Notes: generated by a model from the sequence alone, not told the origin. A DNA stretch of 64,000 bases from Tetradesmus obliquus (GCA_030272155.1 CP126200.1:3224001-3288000), one strand, 5' to 3'. Positions 37,998-53,338 are shown, counted from the stretch's first letter. Translations and numbers: made by a program.

Positions 37998-39193
37998 TCA
38001 CTGCATGGTGACTTGTACACCTCTACAAGCTGCACTTTTAGCGTTCTTGCTTCAAAAAAAAAAAAAGCTGCACTTTACAGGCAGCATTACGACACCTACA
38101 CAAGACGCCTATTAATAGGTGACGGATTGTCGACACAGACAATCGACTGTGATTTTAGTGGAGTCTGGGCACTCGGTCAGGTCCTGGATGCCTTTCAGGG
38201 CTGCTCCGCACGGGGCTGTCTGCATGATCGTGTGACAGCGTCTCTTGGTGAAAGAGACCTGTGGGGTGAGTGCGGAACAGGTTGCCTCACTCTCTCAACG
38301 GATCTTTTTATGGAGCAAGTGCACAGTTATTTAGGTCAGCCCTTGTAACGTTCTTGCTTCAAAAAAAAAACAAAAAAAACGTTCTTGCTTCAAAAACAAA
38401 AAAAAATGCAGGCAGCCCCGTGCGGAGCAGCCTCGAAAGGCATCCAGGACCTGACCGAGTGCCCGTACGAATGTCCTGGGGCAGGATGCGGGTTGGCACG
38501 GGTGTCTGTGAACCGCCACTGGAAACTCACTGGCCGGCTAAAATTCCTACTGGACAATTTTATCCCGGACGTTCCATGCCCAAGCATGTTAGGCCCTTAC
38601 ATGCCTAGGACTGACATACGAAAATAAGCGCAGCGGCCTTCGATGCGCCCCGACGGTTGAATTTCGCTCCGGGCCGCCTCGTGGCCCATTCTGGAAATGT
38701 GCTAGGTGTGCTTCCTGAAAGTTCATTCATTGTTATATCTCTTTGTAAAATGTTGATGTATCAAATTTGAAGCCGTACGAATGTCCTGGGGGCAGGATGC
38801 GGGTTGGCACGGGTGTCTGTGAACCGCCACTGGAAACTCACTGGCCGGCTAAAATTCCTACTGGACGATTTTATCCCGGACGTTCCATGCCCAAGCATAT
38901 TAGGCCCTCACATGCCTAGGACTGACGTACGAAAATAAGCGCAGCGGCCTTCGATGCGCCCCGACGGTTGAATTTTCGCTCCGGCCCGCCTCGTGGCCCA
39001 TCATGGAAATGTGCTAGGTGTGCTTCCTGAAAGTTCATTCATTGTTATATCTCTTTGTAAAATGTTGATGTATCAAGTTTGAAGCCGTACGAATGTCCTG
39101 GGGGCAGGATGCGGGTTGGCACGGGTGTCTGTGAACCGCCACTGGAAACTCACTGGCCGGCTAAAATTCCTACTGGGCGATTTTATCCCGGAC

Positions 39194-39232
<39 letters not shown>

Positions 39233-39671
39233 AAGCAAGAACGTTACAAGGGCTGACCTAAATAACTGTGCACTTGCTCCATAAAAAGATCCATTGAGAG
39301 AGTGAGGCAACCTGTTCCGCACTCACTCCACAGGTCTCTTGTACCAAGAGACGCTGTCACACGATCATGCAGACAGCCCCTTGCGGAGCAGCCCCGAAAG
39401 GCATCCAGGACCTGACCGAGTGCCCAGACTCCACTAAAATCACAGTCGCGCAATGACGTCCTGTGATGTGTGACAGACCGTGATTGGCCCTTGAAACAAA
39501 ATTTGTCCATGACGTAACTGTCAGCTATCACTGCATGATCGTGTGACAGCGTCTCTTGGTACAAGAGACCTGTGGAGTGAGTGCGGAACAGGTTGCCTCA
39601 TTCTCTCAATGGATCTTTTTATGGAGCAAGTGCACAGTTATTTAGGTCCGCCCTTGTAACGTTCTTGCTTC

Positions 39672-39703
<32 letters not shown>

Positions 39704-40899
39704 TCACTGCATGGTGACTTGTACACCTCTACAAGCTGCACTTTTAGCGTTCTTGCTTCAAAAAAAAAAAAAGCTGCACTTTACAGGCAGCATTACGACA
39801 CCTACACAAGACGCCTATTAATAGGTGACGGATTGTCGACACAGACAATCGACTGTGATTTTAGTGGAGTCTGGGCACTCGGTCAGGTCCTGGATGCCTT
39901 TCAGGGCTGCTCCGCACGGGGCTGTCTGCATGATCGTGTGACAGCGTCTCTTGGTGAAAGAGACCTGTGGGGTGAGTGCGGAACAGGTTGCCTCACTCTC
40001 TCAACGGATCTTTTTATGGAGCAAGTGCACAGTTATTTAGGTCAGCCCTTGTAACGTTCTTGCTTCAAAAAAAAAACAAAAAAAACGTTCTTGCTTCAAA
40101 AACAAAAAAAAATGCAGGCAGCCCCGTGCGGAGCAGCCTCGAAAGGCATCCAGGACCTGACCGAGTGCCCGTACGAATGTCCTGGGGCAGGATGCGGGTT
40201 GGCACGGGTGTCTGTGAACCGCCACTGGAAACTCACTGGCCGGCTAAAATTCCTACTGGACAATTTTATCCCGGACGTTCCATGCCCAAGCATGTTAGGC
40301 CCTTACATGCCTAGGACTGACATACGAAAATAAGCGCAGCGGCCTTCGATGCGCCCCGACGGTTGAATTTCGCTCCGGGCCGCCTCGTGGCCCATTCTGG
40401 AAATGTGCTAGGTGTGCTTCCTGAAAGTTCATTCATTGTTATATCTCTTTGTAAAATGTTGATGTATCAAATTTGAAGCCGTACGAATGTCCTGGGGGCA
40501 GGATGCGGGTTGGCACGGGTGTCTGTGAACCGCCACTGGAAACTCACTGGCCGGCTAAAATTCCTACTGGACGATTTTATCCCGGACGTTCCATGCCCAA
40601 GCATATTAGGCCCTCACATGCCTAGGACTGACGTACGAAAATAAGCGCAGCGGCCTTCGATGCGCCCCGACGGTTGAATTTTCGCTCCGGCCCGCCTCGT
40701 GGCCCATCATGGAAATGTGCTAGGTGTGCTTCCTGAAAGTTCATTCATTGTTATATCTCTTTGTAAAATGTTGATGTATCAAGTTTGAAGCCGTACGAAT
40801 GTCCTGGGGGCAGGATGCGGGTTGGCACGGGTGTCTGTGAACCGCCACTGGAAACTCACTGGCCGGCTAAAATTCCTACTGGGCGATTTTATCCCGGAC

Positions 40900-40938
<39 letters not shown>

Positions 40939-41377
40939 GAGCAAGAACGTTACAAGGGCTGACCTAAATAACTGTGCACTTGCTCCATAAAAAGATCCAT
41001 TGAGAGAGTGAGGCAACCTGTTCCGCACTCACTCCACAGGTCTCTTGTACCAAGAGACGCTGTCACACGATCATGCAGACAGCCCCTTGCGGAGCAGCCC
41101 CGAAAGGCATCCAGGACCTGACCGAGTGCCCAGACTCCACTAAAATCACAGTCGCGCAATGACGTCCTGTGATGTGTGACAGACCGTGATTGGCCCTTGA
41201 AACAAAATTTGTCCATGACGTAACTGTCAGCTATCACTGCATGATCGTGTGACAGCGTCTCTTGGTACAAGAGACCTGTGGAGTGAGTGCGGAACAGGTT
41301 GCCTCATTCTCTCAATGGATCTTTTTATGGAGCAAGTGCACAGTTATTTAGGTCCGCCCTTGTAACGTTCTTGCTTC

Positions 41378-41409
<32 letters not shown>

Positions 41410-42605
41410 TCACTGCATGGTGACTTGTACACCTCTACAAGCTGCACTTTTAGCGTTCTTGCTTCAAAAAAAAAAAAAGCTGCACTTTACAGGCAGCATT
41501 ACGACACCTACACAAGACGCCTATTAATAGGTGACGGATTGTCGACACAGACAATCGACTGTGATTTTAGTGGAGTCTGGGCACTCGGTCAGGTCCTGGA
41601 TGCCTTTCAGGGCTGCTCCGCACGGGGCTGTCTGCATGATCGTGTGACAGCGTCTCTTGGTGAAAGAGACCTGTGGGGTGAGTGCGGAACAGGTTGCCTC
41701 ACTCTCTCAACGGATCTTTTTATGGAGCAAGTGCACAGTTATTTAGGTCAGCCCTTGTAACGTTCTTGCTTCAAAAAAAAAACAAAAAAAACGTTCTTGC
41801 TTCAAAAACAAAAAAAAATGCAGGCAGCCCCGTGCGGAGCAGCCTCGAAAGGCATCCAGGACCTGACCGAGTGCCCGTACGAATGTCCTGGGGCAGGATG
41901 CGGGTTGGCACGGGTGTCTGTGAACCGCCACTGGAAACTCACTGGCCGGCTAAAATTCCTACTGGACAATTTTATCCCGGACGTTCCATGCCCAAGCATG
42001 TTAGGCCCTTACATGCCTAGGACTGACATACGAAAATAAGCGCAGCGGCCTTCGATGCGCCCCGACGGTTGAATTTCGCTCCGGGCCGCCTCGTGGCCCA
42101 TTCTGGAAATGTGCTAGGTGTGCTTCCTGAAAGTTCATTCATTGTTATATCTCTTTGTAAAATGTTGATGTATCAAATTTGAAGCCGTACGAATGTCCTG
42201 GGGGCAGGATGCGGGTTGGCACGGGTGTCTGTGAACCGCCACTGGAAACTCACTGGCCGGCTAAAATTCCTACTGGACGATTTTATCCCGGACGTTCCAT
42301 GCCCAAGCATATTAGGCCCTCACATGCCTAGGACTGACGTACGAAAATAAGCGCAGCGGCCTTCGATGCGCCCCGACGGTTGAATTTTCGCTCCGGCCCG
42401 CCTCGTGGCCCATCATGGAAATGTGCTAGGTGTGCTTCCTGAAAGTTCATTCATTGTTATATCTCTTTGTAAAATGTTGATGTATCAAGTTTGAAGCCGT
42501 ACGAATGTCCTGGGGGCAGGATGCGGGTTGGCACGGGTGTCTGTGAACCGCCACTGGAAACTCACTGGCCGGCTAAAATTCCTACTGGGCGATTTTATCC
42601 CGGAC

Positions 42606-42644
<39 letters not shown>

Positions 42645-43083
42645 AAGCAAGAACGTTACAAGGGCTGACCTAAATAACTGTGCACTTGCTCCATAAAAAG
42701 ATCCATTGAGAGAGTGAGGCAACCTGTTCCGCACTCACTCCACAGGTCTCTTGTACCAAGAGACGCTGTCACACGATCATGCAGACAGCCCCTTGCGGAG
42801 CAGCCCCGAAAGGCATCCAGGACCTGACCGAGTGCCCAGACTCCACTAAAATCACAGTCGCGCAATGACGTCCTGTGATGTGTGACAGACCGTGATTGGC
42901 CCTTGAAACAAAATTTGTCCATGACGTAACTGTCAGCTATCACTGCATGATCGTGTGACAGCGTCTCTTGGTACAAGAGACCTGTGGAGTGAGTGCGGAA
43001 CAGGTTGCCTCATTCTCTCAATGGATCTTTTTATGGAGCAAGTGCACAGTTATTTAGGTCCGCCCTTGTAACGTTCTTGCTTC

Positions 43084-43115
<32 letters not shown>

Positions 43116-44311
43116 TCACTGCATGGTGACTTGTACACCTCTACAAGCTGCACTTTTAGCGTTCTTGCTTCAAAAAAAAAAAAAGCTGCACTTTACAGGC
43201 AGCATTACGACACCTACACAAGACGCCTATTAATAGGTGACGGATTGTCGACACAGACAATCGACTGTGATTTTAGTGGAGTCTGGGCACTCGGTCAGGT
43301 CCTGGATGCCTTTCAGGGCTGCTCCGCACGGGGCTGTCTGCATGATCGTGTGACAGCGTCTCTTGGTGAAAGAGACCTGTGGGGTGAGTGCGGAACAGGT
43401 TGCCTCACTCTCTCAACGGATCTTTTTATGGAGCAAGTGCACAGTTATTTAGGTCAGCCCTTGTAACGTTCTTGCTTCAAAAAAAAAACAAAAAAAACGT
43501 TCTTGCTTCAAAAACAAAAAAAAATGCAGGCAGCCCCGTGCGGAGCAGCCTCGAAAGGCATCCAGGACCTGACCGAGTGCCCGTACGAATGTCCTGGGGC
43601 AGGATGCGGGTTGGCACGGGTGTCTGTGAACCGCCACTGGAAACTCACTGGCCGGCTAAAATTCCTACTGGACAATTTTATCCCGGACGTTCCATGCCCA
43701 AGCATGTTAGGCCCTTACATGCCTAGGACTGACATACGAAAATAAGCGCAGCGGCCTTCGATGCGCCCCGACGGTTGAATTTCGCTCCGGGCCGCCTCGT
43801 GGCCCATTCTGGAAATGTGCTAGGTGTGCTTCCTGAAAGTTCATTCATTGTTATATCTCTTTGTAAAATGTTGATGTATCAAATTTGAAGCCGTACGAAT
43901 GTCCTGGGGGCAGGATGCGGGTTGGCACGGGTGTCTGTGAACCGCCACTGGAAACTCACTGGCCGGCTAAAATTCCTACTGGACGATTTTATCCCGGACG
44001 TTCCATGCCCAAGCATATTAGGCCCTCACATGCCTAGGACTGACGTACGAAAATAAGCGCAGCGGCCTTCGATGCGCCCCGACGGTTGAATTTTCGCTCC
44101 GGCCCGCCTCGTGGCCCATCATGGAAATGTGCTAGGTGTGCTTCCTGAAAGTTCATTCATTGTTATATCTCTTTGTAAAATGTTGATGTATCAAGTTTGA
44201 AGCCGTACGAATGTCCTGGGGGCAGGATGCGGGTTGGCACGGGTGTCTGTGAACCGCCACTGGAAACTCACTGGCCGGCTAAAATTCCTACTGGGCGATT
44301 TTATCCCGGAC

Positions 44312-44350
<39 letters not shown>

Positions 44351-44789
44351 AAGCAAGAACGTTACAAGGGCTGACCTAAATAACTGTGCACTTGCTCCAT
44401 AAAAAGATCCATTGAGAGAGTGAGGCAACCTGTTCCGCACTCACTCCACAGGTCTCTTGTACCAAGAGACGCTGTCACACGATCATGCAGACAGCCCCTT
44501 GCGGAGCAGCCCCGAAAGGCATCCAGGACCTGACCGAGTGCCCAGACTCCACTAAAATCACAGTCGCGCAATGACGTCCTGTGATGTGTGACAGACCGTG
44601 ATTGGCCCTTGAAACAAAATTTGTCCATGACGTAACTGTCAGCTATCACTGCATGATCGTGTGACAGCGTCTCTTGGTACAAGAGACCTGTGGAGTGAGT
44701 GCGGAACAGGTTGCCTCATTCTCTCAATGGATCTTTTTATGGAGCAAGTGCACAGTTATTTAGGTCCGCCCTTGTAACGTTCTTGCTTC

Positions 44790-44821
<32 letters not shown>

Positions 44822-46017
44822 TCACTGCATGGTGACTTGTACACCTCTACAAGCTGCACTTTTAGCGTTCTTGCTTCAAAAAAAAAAAAAGCTGCACTTT
44901 ACAGGCAGCATTACGACACCTACACAAGACGCCTATTAATAGGTGACGGATTGTCGACACAGACAATCGACTGTGATTTTAGTGGAGTCTGGGCACTCGG
45001 TCAGGTCCTGGATGCCTTTCAGGGCTGCTCCGCACGGGGCTGTCTGCATGATCGTGTGACAGCGTCTCTTGGTGAAAGAGACCTGTGGGGTGAGTGCGGA
45101 ACAGGTTGCCTCACTCTCTCAACGGATCTTTTTATGGAGCAAGTGCACAGTTATTTAGGTCAGCCCTTGTAACGTTCTTGCTTCAAAAAAAAAACAAAAA
45201 AAACGTTCTTGCTTCAAAAACAAAAAAAAATGCAGGCAGCCCCGTGCGGAGCAGCCTCGAAAGGCATCCAGGACCTGACCGAGTGCCCGTACGAATGTCC
45301 TGGGGCAGGATGCGGGTTGGCACGGGTGTCTGTGAACCGCCACTGGAAACTCACTGGCCGGCTAAAATTCCTACTGGACAATTTTATCCCGGACGTTCCA
45401 TGCCCAAGCATGTTAGGCCCTTACATGCCTAGGACTGACATACGAAAATAAGCGCAGCGGCCTTCGATGCGCCCCGACGGTTGAATTTCGCTCCGGGCCG
45501 CCTCGTGGCCCATTCTGGAAATGTGCTAGGTGTGCTTCCTGAAAGTTCATTCATTGTTATATCTCTTTGTAAAATGTTGATGTATCAAATTTGAAGCCGT
45601 ACGAATGTCCTGGGGGCAGGATGCGGGTTGGCACGGGTGTCTGTGAACCGCCACTGGAAACTCACTGGCCGGCTAAAATTCCTACTGGACGATTTTATCC
45701 CGGACGTTCCATGCCCAAGCATATTAGGCCCTCACATGCCTAGGACTGACGTACGAAAATAAGCGCAGCGGCCTTCGATGCGCCCCGACGGTTGAATTTT
45801 CGCTCCGGCCCGCCTCGTGGCCCATCATGGAAATGTGCTAGGTGTGCTTCCTGAAAGTTCATTCATTGTTATATCTCTTTGTAAAATGTTGATGTATCAA
45901 GTTTGAAGCCGTACGAATGTCCTGGGGGCAGGATGCGGGTTGGCACGGGTGTCTGTGAACCGCCACTGGAAACTCACTGGCCGGCTAAAATTCCTACTGG
46001 GCGATTTTATCCCGGAC

Positions 46018-46056
<39 letters not shown>

Positions 46057-46495
46057 AAGCAAGAACGTTACAAGGGCTGACCTAAATAACTGTGCACTTG
46101 CTCCATAAAAAGATCCATTGAGAGAGTGAGGCAACCTGTTCCGCACTCACTCCACAGGTCTCTTGTACCAAGAGACGCTGTCACACGATCATGCAGACAG
46201 CCCCTTGCGGAGCAGCCCCGAAAGGCATCCAGGACCTGACCGAGTGCCCAGACTCCACTAAAATCACAGTCGCGCAATGACGTCCTGTGATGTGTGACAG
46301 ACCGTGATTGGCCCTTGAAACAAAATTTGTCCATGACGTAACTGTCAGCTATCACTGCATGATCGTGTGACAGCGTCTCTTGGTACAAGAGACCTGTGGA
46401 GTGAGTGCGGAACAGGTTGCCTCATTCTCTCAATGGATCTTTTTATGGAGCAAGTGCACAGTTATTTAGGTCCGCCCTTGTAACGTTCTTGCTTC

Positions 46496-46527
<32 letters not shown>

Positions 46528-47723
46528 TCACTGCATGGTGACTTGTACACCTCTACAAGCTGCACTTTTAGCGTTCTTGCTTCAAAAAAAAAAAAAGCTG
46601 CACTTTACAGGCAGCATTACGACACCTACACAAGACGCCTATTAATAGGTGACGGATTGTCGACACAGACAATCGACTGTGATTTTAGTGGAGTCTGGGC
46701 ACTCGGTCAGGTCCTGGATGCCTTTCAGGGCTGCTCCGCACGGGGCTGTCTGCATGATCGTGTGACAGCGTCTCTTGGTGAAAGAGACCTGTGGGGTGAG
46801 TGCGGAACAGGTTGCCTCACTCTCTCAACGGATCTTTTTATGGAGCAAGTGCACAGTTATTTAGGTCAGCCCTTGTAACGTTCTTGCTTCAAAAAAAAAA
46901 CAAAAAAAACGTTCTTGCTTCAAAAACAAAAAAAAATGCAGGCAGCCCCGTGCGGAGCAGCCTCGAAAGGCATCCAGGACCTGACCGAGTGCCCGTACGA
47001 ATGTCCTGGGGCAGGATGCGGGTTGGCACGGGTGTCTGTGAACCGCCACTGGAAACTCACTGGCCGGCTAAAATTCCTACTGGACAATTTTATCCCGGAC
47101 GTTCCATGCCCAAGCATGTTAGGCCCTTACATGCCTAGGACTGACATACGAAAATAAGCGCAGCGGCCTTCGATGCGCCCCGACGGTTGAATTTCGCTCC
47201 GGGCCGCCTCGTGGCCCATTCTGGAAATGTGCTAGGTGTGCTTCCTGAAAGTTCATTCATTGTTATATCTCTTTGTAAAATGTTGATGTATCAAATTTGA
47301 AGCCGTACGAATGTCCTGGGGGCAGGATGCGGGTTGGCACGGGTGTCTGTGAACCGCCACTGGAAACTCACTGGCCGGCTAAAATTCCTACTGGACGATT
47401 TTATCCCGGACGTTCCATGCCCAAGCATATTAGGCCCTCACATGCCTAGGACTGACGTACGAAAATAAGCGCAGCGGCCTTCGATGCGCCCCGACGGTTG
47501 AATTTTCGCTCCGGCCCGCCTCGTGGCCCATCATGGAAATGTGCTAGGTGTGCTTCCTGAAAGTTCATTCATTGTTATATCTCTTTGTAAAATGTTGATG
47601 TATCAAGTTTGAAGCCGTACGAATGTCCTGGGGGCAGGATGCGGGTTGGCACGGGTGTCTGTGAACCGCCACTGGAAACTCACTGGCCGGCTAAAATTCC
47701 TACTGGGCGATTTTATCCCGGAC

Positions 47724-47762
<39 letters not shown>

Positions 47763-48201
47763 AAGCAAGAACGTTACAAGGGCTGACCTAAATAACTGTG
47801 CACTTGCTCCATAAAAAGATCCATTGAGAGAGTGAGGCAACCTGTTCCGCACTCACTCCACAGGTCTCTTGTACCAAGAGACGCTGTCACACGATCATGC
47901 AGACAGCCCCTTGCGGAGCAGCCCCGAAAGGCATCCAGGACCTGACCGAGTGCCCAGACTCCACTAAAATCACAGTCGCGCAATGACGTCCTGTGATGTG
48001 TGACAGACCGTGATTGGCCCTTGAAACAAAATTTGTCCATGACGTAACTGTCAGCTATCACTGCATGATCGTGTGACAGCGTCTCTTGGTACAAGAGACC
48101 TGTGGAGTGAGTGCGGAACAGGTTGCCTCATTCTCTCAATGGATCTTTTTATGGAGCAAGTGCACAGTTATTTAGGTCCGCCCTTGTAACGTTCTTGCTT
48201 C

Positions 48202-48233
<32 letters not shown>

Positions 48234-49429
48234 TCACTGCATGGTGACTTGTACACCTCTACAAGCTGCACTTTTAGCGTTCTTGCTTCAAAAAAAAAAA
48301 AAGCTGCACTTTACAGGCAGCATTACGACACCTACACAAGACGCCTATTAATAGGTGACGGATTGTCGACACAGACAATCGACTGTGATTTTAGTGGAGT
48401 CTGGGCACTCGGTCAGGTCCTGGATGCCTTTCAGGGCTGCTCCGCACGGGGCTGTCTGCATGATCGTGTGACAGCGTCTCTTGGTGAAAGAGACCTGTGG
48501 GGTGAGTGCGGAACAGGTTGCCTCACTCTCTCAACGGATCTTTTTATGGAGCAAGTGCACAGTTATTTAGGTCAGCCCTTGTAACGTTCTTGCTTCAAAA
48601 AAAAAACAAAAAAAACGTTCTTGCTTCAAAAACAAAAAAAAATGCAGGCAGCCCCGTGCGGAGCAGCCTCGAAAGGCATCCAGGACCTGACCGAGTGCCC
48701 GTACGAATGTCCTGGGGCAGGATGCGGGTTGGCACGGGTGTCTGTGAACCGCCACTGGAAACTCACTGGCCGGCTAAAATTCCTACTGGACAATTTTATC
48801 CCGGACGTTCCATGCCCAAGCATGTTAGGCCCTCACATGCCTAGGACTGACATACGAAAATAAGCGCAGCGGCCTTCGATGCGCCCCGACGGTTGAATTT
48901 CGCTCCGGGCCGCCTCGTGGCCCATTCTGGAAATGTGCTAGGTGTGCTTCCTGAAAGTTCATTCATTGTTATATCTCTTTGTAAAATGTTGATGTATCAA
49001 ATTTGAAGCCGTACGAATGTCCTGGGGGCAGGATGCGGGTTGGCACGGGTGTCTGTGAACCGCCACTGGAAACTCACTGGCCGGCTAAAATTCCTACTGG
49101 ACGATTTTATCCCGGACGTTCCATGCCCAAGCATATTAGGCCCTCACATGCCTAGGACTGACGTACGAAAATAAGCGCAGCGGCCTTCGATGCGCCCCGA
49201 CGGTTGAATTTTCGCTCCGGCCCGCCTCGTGGCCCATCATGGAAATGTGCTAGGTGTGCTTCCTGAAAGTTCATTCATTGTTATATCTCTTTGTAAAATG
49301 TTGATGTATCAAGTTTGAAGCCGTACGAATGTCCTGGGGGCAGGATGCGGGTTGGCACGGGTGTCTGTGAACCGCCACTGGAAACTCACTGGCCGGCTAA
49401 AATTCCTACTGGGCGATTTTATCCCGGAC

Positions 49430-49430
<1 letters not shown>
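22135..49430 (+). repeat. Units 13-28: sixteen consecutive units of exactly 1,706 bp
   Basis: T tracts start at 22135, 23841, 25547, 27253, 28959, 30665, 32371, 34077, 35783, 37489, 39195, 40901, 42607, 44313, 46019 and 47725. T37, the B tail and the D tail have the same length in all of them. The only changes I noticed are ggagc for gaagc at 40939 (copy A of the unit at 40901) and ccctcacatg for cccttacatg at 48834 (S1 of the last unit, which makes it like S2). Confidence 0.95.
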
Positions 49431-49464
<34 letters not shown>

Positions 49465-49904
49465 AAGCAAGAACGTTACAAGGGCTGACCTAAATAACTG
49501 TGCACTTGCTCCATAAAAAGATCCATTGAGAGAGTGAGGCAACCTGTTCCGCACTCACTCCACAGGTCTCTTGTACCAAGAGACGCTGTCACACGATCAT
49601 GCAGACAGCCCCTTGCGGAGCAGCCCCGAAAGGCATCCAGGACCTGACCGAGTGCCCAGACTCCACTAAAATCACAGTCGCGCAATGACGTCCTGTGATG
49701 TGTGACAGACCGTGATTGGCCCTTGAAACAAAATTTGTCCATGACGTAACTGTCAGCTATCACTGCATGATCGTGTGACAGCGTCTCTTGGTACAAGAGA
49801 CCTGTGGAGTGAGTGCGGAACAGGTTGCCTCATTCTCTCAATGGATCTTTTTATGGAGCAAGTGCACAGTTATTTAGGTCCGCCCTTGTAACGTTCTTGC
49901 TTCA

Positions 49905-49936
<32 letters not shown>

Positions 49937-51132
49937 TCACTGCATGGTGACTTGTACACCTCTACAAGCTGCACTTTTAGCGTTCTTGCTTCAAAAAAAA
50001 AAAAAGCTGCACTTTACAGGCAGCATTACGACACCTACACAAGACGCCTATTAATAGGTGACGGATTGTCGACACAGACAATCGACTGTGATTTTAGTGG
50101 AGTCTGGGCACTCGGTCAGGTCCTGGATGCCTTTCAGGGCTGCTCCGCACGGGGCTGTCTGCATGATCGTGTGACAGCGTCTCTTGGTGAAAGAGACCTG
50201 TGGGGTGAGTGCGGAACAGGTTGCCTCACTCTCTCAACGGATCTTTTTATGGAGCAAGTGCACAGTTATTTAGGTCAGCCCTTGTAACGTTCTTGCTTCA
50301 AAAAAAAAACAAAAAAAACGTTCTTGCTTCAAAAACAAAAAAAAATGCAGGCAGCCCCGTGCGGAGCAGCCTCGAAAGGCATCCAGGACCTGACCGAGTG
50401 CCCGTACGAATGTCCTGGGGCAGGATGCGGGTTGGCACGGGTGTCTGTGAACCGCCACTGGAAACTCACTGGCCGGCTAAAATTCCTACTGGACAATTTT
50501 ATCCCGGACGTTCCATGCCCAAGCATGTTAGGCCCTTACATGCCTAGGACTGACATACGAAAATAAGCGCAGCGGCCTTCGATGCGCCCCGACGGTTGAA
50601 TTTCGCTCCGGGCCGCCTCGTGGCCCATTCTGGAAATGTGCTAGGTGTGCTTCCTGAAAGTTCATTCATTGTTATATCTCTTTGTAAAATGTTGATGTAT
50701 CAAATTTGAAGCCGTACGAATGTCCTGGGGGCAGGATGCGGGTTGGCACGGGTGTCTGTGAACCGCCACTGGAAACTCACTGGCCGGCTAAAATTCCTAC
50801 TGGACGATTTTATCCCGGACGTTCCATGCCCAAGCATATTAGGCCCTCACATGCCTAGGACTGACGTACGAAAATAAGCGCAGCGGCCTTCGATGCGCCC
50901 CGACGGTTGAATTTTCGCTCCGGCCCGCCTCGTGGCCCATCATGGAAATGTGCTAGGTGTGCTTCCTGAAAGTTCATTCATTGTTATATCTCTTTGTAAA
51001 ATGTTGATGTATCAAGTTTGAAGCCGTACGAATGTCCTGGGGGCAGGATGCGGGTTGGCACGGGTGTCTGTGAACCGCCACTGGAAACTCACTGGCCGGC
51101 TAAAATTCCTACTGGGCGATTTTATCCCGGAC

Positions 51133-51133
<1 letters not shown>
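49431..51133 (+). repeat. Unit 29 (1,703 bp)
   Basis: T33. Homopolymer lengths begin to vary again here, right after the invariant block. Confidence 0.95.
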
Positions 51134-51165
<32 letters not shown>

Positions 51166-51604
51166 AAGCAAGAACGTTACAAGGGCTGACCTAAATAACT
51201 GTGCACTTGCTCCATAAAAAGATCCATTGAGAGAGTGAGGCAACCTGTTCCGCACTCACTCCACAGGTCTCTTGTACCAAGAGACGCTGTCACACGATCA
51301 TGCAGACAGCCCCTTGCGGAGCAGCCCCGAAAGGCATCCAGGACCTGACCGAGTGCCCAGACTCCACTAAAATCACAGTCGCGCAATGACGTCCTGTGAT
51401 GTGTGACAGACCGTGATTGGCCCTTGAAACAAAATTTGTCCATGACGTAACTGTCAGCTATCACTGCATGATCGTGTGACAGCGTCTCTTGGTACAAGAG
51501 ACCTGTGGAGTGAGTGCGGAACAGGTTGCCTCATTCTCTCAATGGATCTTTTTATGGAGCAAGTGCACAGTTATTTAGGTCCGCCCTTGTAACGTTCTTG
51601 CTTC

Positions 51605-51636
<32 letters not shown>

Positions 51637-52832
51637 TCACTGCATGGTGACTTGTACACCTCTACAAGCTGCACTTTTAGCGTTCTTGCTTCAAAAAAAA
51701 AAAAAGCTGCACTTTACAGGCAGCATTACGACACCTACACAAGACGCCTATTAATAGGTGACGGATTGTCGACACAGACAATCGACTGTGATTTTAGTGG
51801 AGTCTGGGCACTCGGTCAGGTCCTGGATGCCTTTCAGGGCTGCTCCGCACGGGGCTGTCTGCATGATCGTGTGACAGCGTCTCTTGGTGAAAGAGACCTG
51901 TGGGGTGAGTGCGGAACAGGTTGCCTCACTCTCTCAACGGATCTTTTTATGGAGCAAGTGCACAGTTATTTAGGTCAGCCCTTGTAACGTTCTTGCTTCA
52001 AAAAAAAAACAAAAAAAACGTTCTTGCTTCAAAAACAAAAAAAAATGCAGGCAGCCCCGTGCGGAGCAGCCTCGAAAGGCATCCAGGACCTGACCGAGTG
52101 CCCGTACGAATGTCCTGGGGCAGGATGCGGGTTGGCACGGGTGTCTGTGAACCGCCACTGGAAACTCACTGGCCGGCTAAAATTCCTACTGGACAATTTT
52201 ATCCCGGACGTTCCATGCCCAAGCATGTTAGGCCCTTACATGCCTAGGACTGACATACGAAAATAAGCGCAGCGGCCTTCGATGCGCCCCGACGGTTGAA
52301 TTTCGCTCCGGGCCGCCTCGTGGCCCATTCTGGAAATGTGCTAGGTGTGCTTCCTGAAAGTTCATTCATTGTTATATCTCTTTGTAAAATGTTGATGTAT
52401 CAAATTTGAAGCCGTACGAATGTCCTGGGGGCAGGATGCGGGTTGGCACGGGTGTCTGTGAACCGCCACTGGAAACTCACTGGCCGGCTAAAATTCCTAC
52501 TGGACGATTTTATCCCGGACGTTCCATGCCCAAGCATATTAGGCCCTCACATGCCTAGGACTGACGTACGAAAATAAGCGCAGCGGCCTTCGATGCGCCC
52601 CGACGGTTGAATTTTCGCTCCGGCCCGCCTCGTGGCCCATCATGGAAATGTGCTAGGTGTGCTTCCTGAAAGTTCATTCATTGTTATATCTCTTTGTAAA
52701 ATGTTGATGTATCAAGTTTGAAGCCGTACGAATGTCCTGGGGGCAGGATGCGGGTTGGCACGGGTGTCTGTGAACCGCCACTGGAAACTCACTGGCCGGC
52801 TAAAATTCCTACTGGGCGATTTTATCCCGGAC

Positions 52833-52833
<1 letters not shown>
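51134..52833 (+). repeat. Unit 30 (1,700 bp)
   Basis: T31; otherwise standard. Confidence 0.95.
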
Positions 52834-52868
<35 letters not shown>

Positions 52869-53307
52869 GAGCAAGAACGTTACAAGGGCTGACCTAAATA
52901 ACTGTGCACTTGCTCCATAAAAAGATCCATTGAGAGAGTGAGGCAACCTGTTCCGCACTCACTCCACAGGTCTCTTGTACCAAGAGACGCTGTCACACGA
53001 TCATGCAGACAGCCCCTTGCGGAGCAGCCCCGAAAGGCATCCAGGACCTGACCGAGTGCCCAGACTCCACTAAAATCACAGTCGCGCAATGACGTCCTGT
53101 GATGTGTGACAGACCGTGATTGGCCCTTGAAACAAAATTTGTCCATGACGTAACTGTCAGCTATCACTGCATGATCGTGTGACAGCGTCTCTTGGTACAA
53201 GAGACCTGTGGAGTGAGTGCGGAACAGGTTGCCTCATTCTCTCAATGGATCTTTTTATGGAGCAAGTGCACAGTTATTTAGGTCCGCCCTTGTAACGTTC
53301 TTGCTTC

Positions 53308-53338
<31 letters not shown>

